Source of the DNA: Providencia alcalifaciens
GTDB lineage: Bacteria > Pseudomonadota > Gammaproteobacteria > Enterobacterales > Enterobacteriaceae
Assembly: GCF_020271745.1 (NCBI RefSeq)
Contig: NZ_CP084296.1
Coordinates: 1,674,001 to 1,738,000, forward strand
DNA length: 64,000 nucleotides
Direction of reading: 5' to 3'
Shown here: in pieces, positions 43,086 through 55,108 of the stretch
Position numbering within the stretch: the stretch's first letter is position 1
Layout of the letters: every line of letters begins with the position of its first letter
The notes under the pieces: generated by a model
What the model was told of the DNA's origin: nothing
Database searches by the model: none
The model's input: only the letters and a program-made list of their open reading frames with translations
Translations under genes and position numbers: made by a program

Positions 43086-46000
43086 ATGGTTTACTCCTAT
43101 ACCGAGAAAAAACGTATTCGTAAGGATTTTGGTAAACGTCCACAAGTTTTGGATATACCTTATCTCCTTTCCATCCAACTTGACTCGTTCCAGAAGTTTA
43201 TCGAGCAAGATCCTGATGGCCAGAATGGTCTGGAAGCTGCTTTCCGTTCCGTATTCCCAATTCAGAGTTACAGCGGTAATGCTGAACTGCAATATGTCAG
43301 CTATCGTTTAGGCGAGCCTGTTTTTGATGTTAAAGAATGTCAAATTCGTGGCGTGACCTATTCTGCACCACTGCGTGTAAAACTGCGCCTGATCGTGTAT
43401 GAGCGAGAAGCTCCAGAAGGCACCGTTAAAGACATCAAAGAACAAGAAGTCTACATGGGTGAAATTCCACTCATGACTGAAAACGGAACTTTTGTTATCA
43501 ACGGTACTGAGCGTGTTATCGTTTCCCAGTTACACCGTAGTCCTGGTGTATTCTTCGATAGCGATAAAGGTAAAACTCACTCTTCAGGTAAAGTGCTGTA
43601 TAACGCACGTATTATTCCTTACCGTGGTTCATGGCTTGATTTCGAATTCGATCCGAAAGATAACCTGTTTGTACGTATTGACCGTCGCCGTAAATTACCT
43701 GCGACCATTATTCTGCGTGCAATGGATTACAACACCGAAGAAATCTTAAACCTGTTCTTCGAAAAAACTGTATTCCAAATCCGCGATAACAAACTGATGA
43801 TGACGCTGGTTCCTGAGCGTCTGCGTGGTGAAACCGCTTCTTTCGATATCGAAGCAAACGGCAAAGTGTATGTTGAAAAAGGCCGTCGTATCACTGCTCG
43901 TCATATTCGTCAGTTAGAAAAAGAAGAAGTTAGCAACATCGAAGTTCCTGTTGAATACATCGCAGGTAAAGTTGTTGCAAGAGATTACATCGATGAGAGC
44001 ACCGGTGAGCTGATTTGTGCAGCAAACATGGAACTGTCATTAGATATGTTGGCACGTCTGAGCCAGTCTGGTCATAAAACAATCGAAACATTGTTCACCA
44101 ACGACTTAGACCACGGTGCTTATATCTCTGAAACCGTTCGCGTCGACCCAACTAACGATCGCTTAAGTGCACTGGTAGAAATCTACCGTATGATGCGCCC
44201 TGGTGAGCCGCCAACACGCGAAGCTGCAGAAAACCTGTTCGATAACCTGTTCTTCTCTGAAGACCGTTACGACTTGTCTGCTGTAGGTCGTATGAAGTTC
44301 AACCGTTCACTGAACCGCGATGAAATCGAAGGTTCTGGTATCCTGAGTGAAGAAGACATCATTGATGTTATGCGTAAACTCATCGATATTCGTAACGGTA
44401 AAGGCGAAGTCGATGATATCGACCACTTAGGTAACCGTCGTATTCGTTCTGTTGGCGAAATGGCTGAGAACCAATTCCGTGTAGGTCTGGTTCGTGTTGA
44501 GCGTGCAGTGAAAGAGCGTCTTTCTCTGGGCGACCTCGATGCATTAATGCCACAGGATATGATCAACGCTAAGCCAATTTCAGCAGCAGTTAAAGAGTTC
44601 TTTGGTTCCAGCCAGCTGTCTCAATTTATGGACCAGAACAACCCACTGTCTGAAATTACGCACAAACGTCGTATCTCTGCATTAGGCCCAGGTGGTCTGA
44701 CTCGTGAACGTGCAGGCTTCGAAGTACGTGACGTACACCCAACTCACTATGGTCGTGTTTGTCCAATCGAAACCCCTGAAGGTCCGAACATCGGTCTGAT
44801 CAACTCATTATCTGTTTATGCACAGACCAATGAGTACGGTTTCTTAGAAACTCCATACCGTTTAGTCCGTGATGGCATCGTAACTGATGAAATCCATTAC
44901 CTGTCTGCAATCGAAGAAGGTAACTTCATTATTGCTCAGGCAAACACCGTATTAAGCGACGATGGCCGTTTCATCGAAGAACTGATTACCTGTCGTAACC
45001 GTGGTGAATCAAGCTTATTCAGCCGTGAACAAGTTGAATATATGGACGTTTCGACTCAACAGGTTGTTTCTGTTGGTGCGTCACTGATCCCATTCCTTGA
45101 ACACGATGATGCTAACCGTGCATTGATGGGTGCGAACATGCAACGTCAAGCGGTTCCTACTTTACGTGCTGACAAACCATTAGTTGGTACAGGTATGGAA
45201 CGTGCAGTAGCGGTTGACTCCGGTGTTACTGCTGTTGCAAGACGTGGTGGTTCAGTTCAATACGTTGATGCTTCTCGTATCGTTATCAAAGTTAACGAAG
45301 ATGAGATGTATCCGGGCGAAGCTGGAATCGATATCTATAACCTGACTAAATACACTCGTTCTAACCAGAACACCTGTATTAACCAGATGCCTTGCGTATC
45401 TTTAGGTGAACCAGTTGAACGTGGTGATGTGTTAGCGGATGGTCCTTCAACAGACCTCGGCGAATTAGCACTGGGTCAAAACATGCGCGTGGCATTCATG
45501 CCATGGAATGGTTATAACTTCGAAGACTCCATCTTAGTTTCAGAGCGTGTTGTTCAAGAAGACCGTTTCACAACTATTCACATTCAGGAACTCTCTTGTG
45601 TGTCTCGTGACACCAAATTAGGGCCTGAAGAGATCACTGCGGATATTCCAAACGTTGGTGAAGCAGCGCTGTCTAAACTTGATGAATCCGGTATCGTTTA
45701 TATCGGTGCAGAAGTGAAAGGCGGAGATATTCTGGTTGGTAAAGTCACCCCTAAAGGTGAAACCCAATTAACGCCAGAAGAAAAACTGCTGCGTGCTATC
45801 TTCGGTGAAAAAGCTTCAGACGTTAAAGACTCTTCTTTACGTATTCCTAACGGCGTATCTGGTACGGTTATCGACGTACAAGTATTTACCCGTGATGGCG
45901 TAGAGAAAGACAAACGTGCTCTGGAAATCGAAGAAACTCAGTTACGTGATGCGAAGAAAGACTTAACAGAAGAGCTGCGTATTTTTGAATCCGCACTGTT

Positions 46001-47114
46001 CTCTCGTATCCGTTCTGTACTGATCAGCGGTGGTATTGAAGCTGATAAACTGGACAAACTGCCTCGTGACCGTTGGTTAGAATTAGCATTAGCTGATGAA
46101 GAGAAACAGAACCAGTTAGAGCAATTAGCTGAACAGTACGATGAACTGAAATCTGAGTTTGCTAAGAAACTGGAAGCAAAACGTCGCAAGATCACTCAAG
46201 GTGATGACCTTGCACCGGGCGTACTGAAAATTGTTAAGGTTTATCTGGCAGTTAAACGTCAGATTCAACCGGGTGATAAAATGGCGGGTCGCCATGGTAA
46301 CAAAGGTGTTATCTCAAAAATCAACCCAGTTGAAGACATGCCTTACGATGAAAACGGTAACCCAGTTGACATCGTTCTGAACCCGCTGGGCGTACCATCA
46401 CGTATGAACATCGGTCAGATTCTGGAAACTCACTTAGGTATGGCTGCTAAAGGTATTGGTGAAAAAATCAATGCTATGCTTAAACAGCAGCAAGAAGTTG
46501 CCAAACTGCGTGAATTCATCCAGAAAGCTTACGATTTAGGTGATGATCCGCGTCAGAAAGTTGACTTAAATACTTTCTCTGATGAAGAAGTTATGCGTTT
46601 GGCAGAGAACCTGAGAAAAGGTATGCCAATTGCAACACCAGTGTTTGATGGTGCAAAAGAGAAAGAAATTAAAGAACTGCTGAAACTGGGCGGTCTGCCA
46701 ACTTCAGGTCAGATTACATTATTCGACGGTCGTACTGGCGAGAAATTTGAGCGTCAAGTCACCGTAGGTTACATGTACATGCTGAAACTGAACCACTTGG
46801 TTGACGATAAGATGCACGCCCGTTCAACTGGTTCTTACAGCTTGGTTACTCAGCAGCCGCTGGGTGGTAAAGCGCAGTTCGGTGGTCAGCGTTTCGGGGA
46901 GATGGAAGTGTGGGCACTGGAAGCATACGGTGCAGCCTATACTCTTCAAGAAATGCTTACAGTTAAATCGGATGACGTTAACGGCCGTACGAAGATGTAT
47001 AAAAACATCGTCGATGGCAGCCATCAGATGGAACCTGGTATGCCGGAATCTTTCAACGTATTGCTGAAAGAAATCCGCTCACTGGGTATCAACATCGAGC
47101 TGGAAGACGAGTAA
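43086..47114 (+). CDS. rpoB: RNA polymerase subunit beta
   Basis: 1342 residues, the same as E. coli. The rifampicin region ([20 protein letters not shown] and the following [12 protein letters not shown]) is wild type, so no rpoB-based resistance is predicted. The C-terminal switch and clamp segments are intact. ATG with GAGGAAA upstream. Confidence 0.99.
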   Translation: MVYSYTEKKRIRKDFGKRPQVLDIPYLLSIQLDSFQKFIEQDPDGQNGLEAAFRSVFPIQSYSGNAELQYVSYRLGEPVFDVKECQIRGVTYSAPLRVKLRLIVYEREAPEGTVKDIKEQEVYMGEIPLMTENGTFVINGTERVIVSQLHRSPGVFFDSDKGKTHSSGKVLYNARIIPYRGSWLDFEFDPKDNLFVRIDRRRKLPATIILRAMDYNTEEILNLFFEKTVFQIRDNKLMMTLVPERLRGETASFDIEANGKVYVEKGRRITARHIRQLEKEEVSNIEVPVEYIAGKVVARDYIDESTGELICAANMELSLDMLARLSQSGHKTIETLFTNDLDHGAYISETVRVDPTNDRLSALVEIYRMMRPGEPPTREAAENLFDNLFFSEDRYDLSAVGRMKFNRSLNRDEIEGSGILSEEDIIDVMRKLIDIRNGKGEVDDIDHLGNRRIRSVGEMAENQFRVGLVRVERAVKERLSLGDLDALMPQDMINAKPISAAVKEFFGSSQLSQFMDQNNPLSEITHKRRISALGPGGLTRERAGFEVRDVHPTHYGRVCPIETPEGPNIGLINSLSVYAQTNEYGFLETPYRLVRDGIVTDEIHYLSAIEEGNFIIAQANTVLSDDGRFIEELITCRNRGESSLFSREQVEYMDVSTQQVVSVGASLIPFLEHDDANRALMGANMQRQAVPTLRADKPLVGTGMERAVAVDSGVTAVARRGGSVQYVDASRIVIKVNEDEMYPGEAGIDIYNLTKYTRSNQNTCINQMPCVSLGEPVERGDVLADGPSTDLGELALGQNMRVAFMPWNGYNFEDSILVSERVVQEDRFTTIHIQELSCVSRDTKLGPEEITADIPNVGEAALSKLDESGIVYIGAEVKGGDILVGKVTPKGETQLTPEEKLLRAIFGEKASDVKDSSLRIPNGVSGTVIDVQVFTRDGVEKDKRALEIEETQLRDAKKDLTEELRIFESALFSRIRSVLISGGIEADKLDKLPRDRWLELALADEEKQNQLEQLAEQYDELKSEFAKKLEAKRRKITQGDDLAPGVLKIVKVYLAVKRQIQPGDKMAGRHGNKGVISKINPVEDMPYDENGNPVDIVLNPLGVPSRMNIGQILETHLGMAAKGIGEKINAMLKQQQEVAKLREFIQKAYDLGDDPRQKVDLNTFSDEEVMRLAENLRKGMPIATPVFDGAKEKEIKELLKLGGLPTSGQITLFDGRTGEKFERQVTVGYMYMLKLNHLVDDKMHARSTGSYSLVTQQPLGGKAQFGGQRFGEMEVWALEAYGAAYTLQEMLTVKSDDVNGRTKMYKNIVDGSHQMEPGMPESFNVLLKEIRSLGINIELEDE

Positions 47115-47223
47115 TTCGTTCTGTGCCGGAAGGTTCGCCTTCCGGCCCATGTAAGCACTGGGATTTGGGGAGAGTGGCCTCGAGCACTCACCTGACAGGT
47201 CTAACTCCGACAGGAGCCATTTT

Positions 47224-50200
47224 GTGAAAGACTTAATTAAGTTTCTGAAAGCGCAAACCAAGACCGAAGAGTTTGATGCGATCAAGATTGCTCTGGCATC
47301 ACCTGACATGATCCGTTCATGGTCATTCGGTGAAGTTAAAAAGCCAGAAACCATTAACTACCGTACGTTCAAACCTGAGCGTGACGGTCTTTTCTGTGCA
47401 CGTATTTTCGGGCCAGTAAAAGACTACGAATGTCTGTGCGGTAAGTACAAACGTTTAAAACACCGCGGTGTGATTTGTGAGAAGTGTGGCGTTGAAGTTA
47501 CACAAACTAAAGTGCGTCGTGAGCGTATGGGTCATATTGAACTCGCGTCTCCAACTGCGCATATTTGGTTCTTAAAATCACTGCCATCCCGTATCGGTTT
47601 GCTGCTCGATATGCCACTGCGTGATATCGAACGCGTTCTGTATTTTGAATCTTATGTTGTTGTTGAAGGCGGGATGACCAGCCTTGAGCGCGCACAGATT
47701 CTGACAGAAGAGCAATACTTAGACGCGTTGGAAGAGTTCGGTGACGAATTTGACGCGAAAATGGGTGCGGAAGCAATCCAAGGTCTGCTGAAAAACCTCG
47801 ATCTTGAGAACGAGTGTGAAACGCTGCGTGAAGAGTTAAACGAAACCAACTCAGAAACCAAGCGTAAAAAGCTGACTAAGCGTATTAAGCTGTTAGAAGC
47901 GTTTATTCAATCTGGTAACAAACCAGAGTGGATGATCCTGAACGTTCTGCCAGTTCTGCCGCCTGATCTGCGTCCATTAGTCCCACTGGATGGTGGTCGT
48001 TTCGCTACATCGGATCTGAACGATCTGTATCGTCGCGTAATCAACCGTAACAACCGTCTGAAACGTCTTCTGGATCTGGCTGCGCCAGACATCATCGTAC
48101 GTAACGAAAAACGTATGCTGCAAGAAGCGGTTGATGCACTGTTAGATAACGGTCGTCGTGGTCGCGCAATCACAGGTTCTAACAAACGTCCTCTGAAATC
48201 TTTGGCAGATATGATCAAAGGTAAACAAGGTCGTTTCCGTCAGAACTTACTTGGTAAGCGTGTTGACTACTCAGGTCGTTCTGTAATCACCGTAGGTCCA
48301 TACCTGCGTCTGCATCAGTGCGGTCTGCCTAAGAAAATGGCTCTTGAGTTATTCAAACCATTTATCTACGGCAAATTAGAATTACGTGGTCTGGCAACAA
48401 CCATTAAAGCTGCGAAGAAAATGGTTGAGCGCGAAGAAGCGGTTGTTTGGGATATCTTGGATGAAGTTATCCGCGAACACCCAGTTATGCTGAACCGTGC
48501 ACCAACACTTCACCGTCTGGGTATCCAAGCGTTCGAACCAATTCTGATCGAAGGTAAAGCTATCCAATTGCACCCACTCGTTTGTGCGGCATATAACGCC
48601 GACTTCGATGGTGACCAAATGGCGGTACACGTTCCTCTGACTCTGGAAGCTCAGTTAGAAGCGCGTGCGTTGATGATGTCAACCAACAACATCCTGTCTC
48701 CGGCAAGTGGTGAGCCTATCATCGTTCCTTCTCAGGACGTTGTATTAGGTATCTACTACATGACGCGCGACTGCGTAAACGCGAAAGGCGAGGGCATGGT
48801 TTTAGCCGGTCCTAAAGAAGCTGAGCGTGTTTACCGTTCTGGCCATGCTTCACTGCATGCCCGCGTTAAAGTTCGTATCACTGAAGAAGTGAAAGACAGC
48901 GAAGGTAACATCACGATTAACACTGGTTTAGTTGATACCACTGTTGGCCGTGCAATTTTATGGATGATCGTACCGAAAGGTCTGCCTTACTCGCTGGTTA
49001 ACCAAGCGTTAGGTAAGAAAGCTATCTCCAAAATGCTGAACACCTGTTACCGCGTACTGGGTCTGAAACCAACTGTTATTTTTGCTGACCAAATCATGTA
49101 TACCGGTTTTGCCTATGCGGCACGTTCTGGTGCATCGGTTGGTATCGACGATATGGTTATTCCAGAGAAAAAAGCTGGGATCATCGCCGAAGCCGAAGCA
49201 GAAGTTGCAGAAATTCAGGAACAGTTCCAGTCTGGTCTGGTTACAGCAGGCGAACGTTACAACAAAGTTATCGATATCTGGGCAGCGGCAAACGAACGTG
49301 TTGCTAAAGCGATGATGGAAAACTTGTCGACTGAAGCAGTCATCAACCGTGACGGCGAAGAAGAACAACAAGTTTCCTTCAACAGTATCTTTATGATGGC
49401 CGACTCCGGTGCTCGTGGTTCTGCAGCGCAGATTCGTCAGCTGGCCGGTATGCGTGGTCTGATGGCTAAGCCAGATGGCTCCATCATCGAAACGCCAATC
49501 ACGGCGAACTTCCGTGAAGGTCTGAACGTTCTCCAGTACTTTATTTCTACCCACGGTGCTCGTAAAGGTCTTGCGGATACCGCATTGAAAACTGCGAACT
49601 CCGGTTATCTGACTCGTCGTTTAGTTGACGTTGCTCAGGACTTGGTTGTCACTGAAGATGACTGTGGTACTCACGAAGGTATCCTGATGACTCCGGTTAT
49701 CGAGGGTGGCGACGTTAAAGAACCACTGCGTGAACGTGTACTTGGACGTGTAACTGCAGAAGATATCCTGATCCCAGGTACTGCAGATATTCTGGTTCCA
49801 CGTAATACACTGTTACACGAAAAACTGTGTGACCTGTTAGAAGCTAACTCTGTTGACAGCGTGAAAGTACGTTCCGTAGTAAGTTGTGAAACTGACTTCG
49901 GTGTGTGTGCTCACTGTTATGGTCGTGACCTTGCTCGTGGTCATATCATCAACAAAGGTGAAGCAATCGGTGTTATCGCGGCACAGTCAATCGGTGAGCC
50001 GGGTACACAGCTGACGATGCGTACGTTCCACATCGGTGGTGCGGCATCTCGTGCGGCAGCAGAATCTAGCATCCAAGTTCGTAACACAGGTACGTTGAAA
50101 CTGTTCAACGCGAAATATGTTACTAACTCAGAAGGCAAGCTGGTAATTACTTCTCGTAATACAGAACTGCGTCTGATCGACGAATTCGGTCGTACTAAAG

Positions 50201-51447
50201 AGAGCTATAAAGTTCCTTACGGTGCGCACTTAACGAAAGGTGATGGTGCAGCAGTGATCGGCGGTGAAACCGTTGCAAACTGGGATCCACACACCATGCC
50301 AGTTGTCAGTGAAGTATCGGGTATCATCAGCTTCTCCGACATGCTTGAAGGTCTGTCAATGACTCGTCAAACTGATGAGTTAACAGGTTTATCTTCAATC
50401 GTTGTTATGGATACCGCTGAGCGTACTAGTGCTGGTAAAGACTTACGTCCTGCACTGCGTGTAGTCGATGCAAATGGTAAAGATGTTCTGATCCCTAACA
50501 CAGACATGCCTGCTCAGTATTTCTTACCGGGTAACGCAATTGTTCAGTTAGATGATGGCATCGCTATCAACGTCGGTGATACTTTAGCGCGTATTCCACA
50601 AGAATCCGTAGGGACTAAAGATATCACGGGTGGTCTGCCACGCGTTGCTGACTTGTTCGAAGCTCGTCGTCCGAAAGAGCCTGCGATCCTGGCTGAAATC
50701 AGCGGTATTATCTCGTTTGGTAAAGAAACCAAAGGGAAACGCCGTCTGGTTATCACTCCATTAGATGGAAGTGAGCCATACGAAGAGATGATCCCTAAAT
50801 GGCGTCAGCTCAACGTATTCGAAGGTGAAATCGTTGAACGCGGTGACGTCGTTTCTGATGGTCCAGAGTCTCCACATGATATCCTGCGTCTGCGTGGTGT
50901 TCATGCTGTGACTCGTTACATCACGAACGAAGTTCAGGAAGTTTACCGCTTACAAGGCGTTAAGATTAACGATAAACACATCGAAGTTATCGTTCGTCAG
51001 ATGCTGCGTAAAGTCACCATTGCGGATGCAGGAAGCTCTGAATTCCTCGAAGGTGAGCAAGTTGAGTACTCACGAGTTAAAGTTTCTAACCGTAAACTGG
51101 AAACTGAAGGTAAGATTCCAGCTAACTTTGAACGTGATCTGTTGGGTATTACTAAGGCATCTCTGGCAACAGAATCCTTCATCTCAGCAGCATCGTTCCA
51201 AGAAACAACTCGCGTACTGACAGAAGCAGCGGTAGCAGGTAAGCGTGATGAACTGCGCGGTCTGAAAGAGAACGTTATTGTTGGACGTCTGATCCCAGCA
51301 GGTACCGGTTTCGCGTACCACCAGGATCGTATCCGTCGTCGTCATCTGAACGACGCTGTGGAAGCTCCACAAGTAAGCGCAGATGAAGCAACAGCGAACT
51401 TAGCTGAACTGTTAAATGCAGGCTTCACCAGCGATAATCAGAACTAA
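47224..51447 (+). CDS. rpoC: RNA polymerase subunit beta'
   Basis: 1407 residues with a GTG start preceded by CAGGAG. Active-site motif [12 protein letters not shown] holds three Mg-binding Asp (about residue 460); the zinc ribbon [20 protein letters not shown] is at about 70-88, and the second zinc site near 814-898. 109 bp after rpoB, closed by a strong terminator. Confidence 0.99.
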   Translation: MKDLIKFLKAQTKTEEFDAIKIALASPDMIRSWSFGEVKKPETINYRTFKPERDGLFCARIFGPVKDYECLCGKYKRLKHRGVICEKCGVEVTQTKVRRERMGHIELASPTAHIWFLKSLPSRIGLLLDMPLRDIERVLYFESYVVVEGGMTSLERAQILTEEQYLDALEEFGDEFDAKMGAEAIQGLLKNLDLENECETLREELNETNSETKRKKLTKRIKLLEAFIQSGNKPEWMILNVLPVLPPDLRPLVPLDGGRFATSDLNDLYRRVINRNNRLKRLLDLAAPDIIVRNEKRMLQEAVDALLDNGRRGRAITGSNKRPLKSLADMIKGKQGRFRQNLLGKRVDYSGRSVITVGPYLRLHQCGLPKKMALELFKPFIYGKLELRGLATTIKAAKKMVEREEAVVWDILDEVIREHPVMLNRAPTLHRLGIQAFEPILIEGKAIQLHPLVCAAYNADFDGDQMAVHVPLTLEAQLEARALMMSTNNILSPASGEPIIVPSQDVVLGIYYMTRDCVNAKGEGMVLAGPKEAERVYRSGHASLHARVKVRITEEVKDSEGNITINTGLVDTTVGRAILWMIVPKGLPYSLVNQALGKKAISKMLNTCYRVLGLKPTVIFADQIMYTGFAYAARSGASVGIDDMVIPEKKAGIIAEAEAEVAEIQEQFQSGLVTAGERYNKVIDIWAAANERVAKAMMENLSTEAVINRDGEEEQQVSFNSIFMMADSGARGSAAQIRQLAGMRGLMAKPDGSIIETPITANFREGLNVLQYFISTHGARKGLADTALKTANSGYLTRRLVDVAQDLVVTEDDCGTHEGILMTPVIEGGDVKEPLRERVLGRVTAEDILIPGTADILVPRNTLLHEKLCDLLEANSVDSVKVRSVVSCETDFGVCAHCYGRDLARGHIINKGEAIGVIAAQSIGEPGTQLTMRTFHIGGAASRAAAESSIQVRNTGTLKLFNAKYVTNSEGKLVITSRNTELRLIDEFGRTKESYKVPYGAHLTKGDGAAVIGGETVANWDPHTMPVVSEVSGIISFSDMLEGLSMTRQTDELTGLSSIVVMDTAERTSAGKDLRPALRVVDANGKDVLIPNTDMPAQYFLPGNAIVQLDDGIAINVGDTLARIPQESVGTKDITGGLPRVADLFEARRPKEPAILAEISGIISFGKETKGKRRLVITPLDGSEPYEEMIPKWRQLNVFEGEIVERGDVVSDGPESPHDILRLRGVHAVTRYITNEVQEVYRLQGVKINDKHIEVIVRQMLRKVTIADAGSSEFLEGEQVEYSRVKVSNRKLETEGKIPANFERDLLGITKASLATESFISAASFQETTRVLTEAAVAGKRDELRGLKENVIVGRLIPAGTGFAYHQDRIRRRHLNDAVEAPQVSADEATANLAELLNAGFTSDNQN

Positions 51448-51474
51448 TTTCTGATTAGCAAAATCGCTTAATAG

Positions 51475-51506
51475 AAACCGGTATCGAAAGGTACCGGTTT
51501 TTTTTT
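51475..51506 (+). terminator. Rho-independent terminator after rpoC
   Basis: AAACCGGTA-TCGAAAGG-TACCGGTTT followed by a run of T. Ends the rpl-rpo operon. Confidence 0.94.
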
Positions 51507-51522
51507 GCCTACCAATTGCTAG

Positions 51523-52032
51523 CTATTCATCATTAAGATAACTGAGTGGCACAGGAATACATCGACTTTCTTGATTCGCCAACCAGTACGTCATATCAAA
51601 CAGCCACCACTGATCAACGATAAATTCATAAAAGCGTGAATGACCACCTCCTTGAAGTTGCTCTAGGGTAATAGAAGGCAATGTATTTTGCGTTTCATTG
51701 AAAAGCGAATTTTGATGAAATTCACGATAAGCATCCGTAGACTCCTCAACCGATAATTCCCGTGCAGTTCCTAGAAATTGCGCACCATCAAAACCAACCG
51801 AGCCAAACTCAGGTAAATGATAATTAAATAGTGTTCCACTTACTTGCGCGTGATGGCGAATATTTTGGGAATGTAGGTTTTGATGTGCGGAATACCAAAG
51901 AAACCGCAAAGGATTGAACAGAATTTTCGGCTCGACGGTAGCGGCCCACGGAGTATTTTCGGGGCTGAGTGTAGCAAAAGTAACAAAACGGGTGGTGTGC
52001 AAAAGAACTAAACTGCGCTGCTTTAAACTCAT
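51523..52032 (-). CDS. Pyridoxamine 5'-phosphate oxidase-like FMN-binding protein
   Basis: 169 residues with the split-barrel pattern of the PNPOx-like superfamily: RFVTFATLSPENTPWAATVE, then WYSAHQNLHSQNIRHHAQV and SGTLFNY. Such proteins bind FMN or F420-like cofactors; the substrate is unknown, and it lacks the length of true PdxH. Single gene, convergent with rpoC. A possible role in stress or in pyridoxal handling is only guesswork. Confidence 0.75.
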   Translation of the reverse strand: MSLKQRSLVLLHTTRFVTFATLSPENTPWAATVEPKILFNPLRFLWYSAHQNLHSQNIRHHAQVSGTLFNYHLPEFGSVGFDGAQFLGTARELSVEESTDAYREFHQNSLFNETQNTLPSITLEQLQGGGHSRFYEFIVDQWWLFDMTYWLANQESRCIPVPLSYLNDE

Positions 52033-52690
52033 GGGGTCTCCATTGTATGTATATAAGAAGAAAGCCCACTATTGGGACTTTCGAGATTGGTCATCGTGTA
52101 TTGAATTAGACGGATAATTAAGGTGTGTGTTGAGGAATTCCATAATTAAAAATAATAATATTAGGCATTATTAATGTTTTCATTTCATATAGGGTTATAG
52201 TTAGAATTAATAATTTAGTTAGGAAATAATTAGAATTATTTTCCTATAAGTTTGTGTTTTTAATTGACTATTTTCATGATGAGTAAGTATGGCAATTAAA
52301 ATTTTGAAGTAATATAGGTGAACAATGATAGGATGCATACTACCTCATTTATTAGGAACTAATAAAAATTGTAAGGTGCCTGCGGGGAGTTCATTATTTT
52401 ACTTTAAATTCAACCTGTTGATTTTCATTTGCTTTGGTGAGTTGCGGGGAATAAAAATATTTAATTAATTTTATTTGTTAATGAATTGATTTTAAATGGA
52501 TGGAATAATAAATATTAATTCTTTGATATTTATTATTATGTTAATGCAAATACGAATAAATTAATAATGGCGACCTCGGTTGAATTAATTCGGAGGTGGT
52601 TAAATACGTCATAAAAACATTATCTAAATATATTATTCAAATATAAAAATTCAATATATTAAATGCGATGAATTTAACAGGAATATAAAC
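52033..52690. other. Long AT-rich intergenic region before the vWA gene
   Basis: 658 bases, strongly AT-rich. It contains an imperfect palindrome around GAATTAATTC (52573-52596, ends ACCTC/GAGGT) about 100 bp before the vWA ATG, and one short frame with a good Shine-Dalgarno sequence (52325-52468). No conserved RNA recognised. Confidence 0.5.
52325..52468 (+). CDS. Possible 47-residue small protein
   Basis: ATG at 52325 with AGGTGA 3-8 bases upstream; the product starts MIGCILPHLLGTNKN and has a hydrophobic middle (SLFYFKFNLLIFICF), so a small membrane peptide is conceivable. In DNA this AT-rich a 48-codon frame can arise by chance. No homologue recognised. Confidence 0.2.
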   Translation: MIGCILPHLLGTNKNCKVPAGSSLFYFKFNLLIFICFGELRGIKIFN

Positions 52691-53686
52691 ATGGGTAAAA
52701 ATACAGAAAATAATGACATTGAAAATAATAACACTGAAAATGATAATAAAATGACGTCTAGCAGCACGATACAAAATATGGCTTCGTTTGGGGCGCCAAG
52801 TATTATGGTTAACCAAACCTCTCAGCTGGTGACTGGTACGGGAGATATCGCTTTAGACTTAGTTGTGGTGATTGACACTAGCGGTTCCATGTTTGATGAA
52901 TCCTCTGATTTAAGCCAACAAATTGATGCGGCTATTGAAAAAGCAGCAGCAAATTGCCCATCCCATTTAAGGGCAACATTTTTAGGTATCCAAGGTGTTT
53001 GGACGGGGACTAAGTTTGATCAATCGGTGAGTGATTATTTAATCTTAAAAGGGGTTAACGAAAGCAGCCTACAAGCGCGCCCACCTTTTAAAGAAGCTGA
53101 TGGTATTGACCATGCAGGTAATAAAGAGGATCTCTGCCGTGCCGTCATTGATGTGAGTAAATACTTTGATTGGCGGGCAGGTGCGCGTCGAGCCATTTTT
53201 GTCTTGGGGGATGAAGGTCTAGAAGGGGGCGGTGGTCGACTCACGAGTGCGGCAATAGCCAAAAACAATGAGGCGATTGACGTTGCTCAGCATGCCCATG
53301 TCAAAGTGTATACCTATCAAGGCACACCTGATGATACGCCAACCAATCTTGACCGTTTCCCAAGCCTAGCTGATAGAGACCGAGTAACAAAAGAATACGC
53401 TCGTTTAGCGGAACAGACTGGGGGGCGTTCGTATATTTACACCACGGGAATTGCGAACTTCAGCTTAGTGTTAGAAGAAATTCTCTGTGACAGTTTACTG
53501 CCACCAACACTACCTAATCGCGATAAATCAGACTGTGCGAATGTTTGTGACCAACTCCCAACGATTTTGGCAACAGTCAACTCGCTTGCTGAGATTATCA
53601 ATAAAGCGATTGATGCCTGCTGTGGTAACGAAATTCATCACAGTCACCACTCACATCATCATTCAGCTTGCCAGTGTCAAAAATAA
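52691..53686 (+). CDS. von Willebrand factor A domain protein with His/Cys-rich tail
   Basis: 331 residues, GTG-free ATG start with AGGAA upstream. Residues 1-25 are an Asn/Glu-rich repeat-like leader. The vWA domain (about 54-265) has the MIDAS motif DTSGS at 62-66 and VLGDEGLEGG near 177, so metal-dependent ligand binding is expected. The C-terminus has several cysteines (CANVCDQL, DACCGNE) and ends in a tail of alternating His and Ser, then ACQCQK, resembling a metal-binding tail. No signal peptide or membrane segment. It stands alone, with a long AT-rich leader. Function is not recognised. Confidence 0.82.
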   Translation: MGKNTENNDIENNNTENDNKMTSSSTIQNMASFGAPSIMVNQTSQLVTGTGDIALDLVVVIDTSGSMFDESSDLSQQIDAAIEKAAANCPSHLRATFLGIQGVWTGTKFDQSVSDYLILKGVNESSLQARPPFKEADGIDHAGNKEDLCRAVIDVSKYFDWRAGARRAIFVLGDEGLEGGGGRLTSAAIAKNNEAIDVAQHAHVKVYTYQGTPDDTPTNLDRFPSLADRDRVTKEYARLAEQTGGRSYIYTTGIANFSLVLEEILCDSLLPPTLPNRDKSDCANVCDQLPTILATVNSLAEIINKAIDACCGNEIHHSHHSHHHSACQCQK

Positions 53687-53714
53687 TAACAAAAAGGCCT
53701 GCAATTGCAGGCCT
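53686..53714 (-). terminator. Terminator after the DcuC-family gene
   Basis: AGGCCTGCAATTGCAGGCCT (53695-53714) is a perfect palindrome; on the minus strand it is followed by TTTTTGTTATT. On the plus strand it lies just after the vWA stop but has no T tail. Confidence 0.8.
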
Positions 53715-53734
53715 GATTAAAGATAACTGAGTAT

Positions 53735-55108
53735 TTAGTAGAAGATACCAATAATTGCACAGTGGGCGACAAACCCGACCATCAGCGGTACGGCGGTTCG
53801 TTTCACCACATCGAACGGCTGTAATTTAGCACCACTGGATACCGCAATGATAACGCCTGCTACAGGAGACATACCGCGCCCCATATGAGAAGCCTGCTGC
53901 ATTGGCAGGATCATCGCAATTGGGTTAACCCCCATGCTATGTGCAATCTGTGGAATCAATTCCACGAATGCTAAGAACGGTGCGTTACCAGAACCCATAA
54001 TGATTGCCGCGGCTAACGTGACTAATGCAAACACAATCGCCATCGCAAATGGTGGTAAACCGACAGACTCAGCGCCGAGAATCAGCTGATCGATGGCTCC
54101 ACTGACTTTGATACCATGAGCAAACACACCCGCAGCGACTAACAGCCCGACTACGTTACTAAACGCATGCCCCATCCCGTTCAAGAAGGTCTGGAAGCCA
54201 TTACACACTTGCTTAAAGTTACGTACTCGCACGGTTTCCAGTACCATACAAATCGCCATAGCAATCAGTACGATGGTCACAACGTCGAGGTGAATCCCCT
54301 CAAAAAATAGGTTGGAAGAGCCAACCGCCATAATGATGGGCAGCATCGGTAAAATAGCATAGTAGCCCGGTACTGATTTGGTTGTTGCTTCCTTGTCATG
54401 AGACTGTACCGCTTTGCCGATTTCAGGGACGAAACCTTGTTTACGGTCACAATGACGTTGCCAGAAAATATGGGTAATACCGACCACCAGCACAGTAGCT
54501 AATGCCGCAGGTCCTTGGTAATAAAGCACATATTCAACGACTGACATATCAACGGCTTTCGCACCACGGATAGCATCAATCGCGGTTGGTGTATAAGCAA
54601 CCCCAAGGGATGTGGCGATAACCCCAGCGGCAGACGCCGGGGAGAGCCCTAAACCAATCATAATTGGGAACATTGTCCCCATTAACAGCACGGCTAAGCC
54701 TGTCGCTGACGGAATAGCTAACTGCAAGATACTCGCCAGTAAGAATGAGAAAAACAGCAGCACATAAGGCGAGCGCATATTTTTCAATGGTTTAGTTGCA
54801 ACGCGGACCACCGCTTCGTTGGCACCGATGTGATCCATATAGTGAGCAAAACCCATTAGCGCCATGATCATCAAACCAAGATCAGCAGCACGGCTACTAA
54901 ATAGGTCACGCATCACTTCAAACGGGTCAAGCCAAGTAATGCCCGTGGTTGTGACGCTTTTTGGTAGGATAGGACCCCAGCCTAAGGCTAGGGTGAAAAT
55001 CATCAACACTAAACCGGCAATTAACAGCACCGGCTCGGCTTTGTATCCCTTCAAAATAAAGCGTGCAACCAAAACAACGATAATCAGAACCGTTAGAATT
55101 GGGATCAT
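53735..55108 (-). CDS. DcuC family C4-dicarboxylate transporter
   Basis: 457 residues, about 12 hydrophobic segments, similar to E. coli DcuC (461), the anaerobic succinate-efflux carrier. Conserved loops include IPSATGLAVLLMGTMFP and GSGNAPFLAFVEL. Its ATG overlaps the pepT stop by 4 bases (ATGA), so peptide cleavage and this carrier are made together. DcuC itself is elsewhere in E. coli and not linked to pepT, so a changed substrate (for example an amino acid or peptide product) is possible. Confidence 0.82.
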   Translation of the reverse strand: MIPILTVLIIVVLVARFILKGYKAEPVLLIAGLVLMIFTLALGWGPILPKSVTTTGITWLDPFEVMRDLFSSRAADLGLMIMALMGFAHYMDHIGANEAVVRVATKPLKNMRSPYVLLFFSFLLASILQLAIPSATGLAVLLMGTMFPIMIGLGLSPASAAGVIATSLGVAYTPTAIDAIRGAKAVDMSVVEYVLYYQGPAALATVLVVGITHIFWQRHCDRKQGFVPEIGKAVQSHDKEATTKSVPGYYAILPMLPIIMAVGSSNLFFEGIHLDVVTIVLIAMAICMVLETVRVRNFKQVCNGFQTFLNGMGHAFSNVVGLLVAAGVFAHGIKVSGAIDQLILGAESVGLPPFAMAIVFALVTLAAAIIMGSGNAPFLAFVELIPQIAHSMGVNPIAMILPMQQASHMGRGMSPVAGVIIAVSSGAKLQPFDVVKRTAVPLMVGFVAHCAIIGIFY

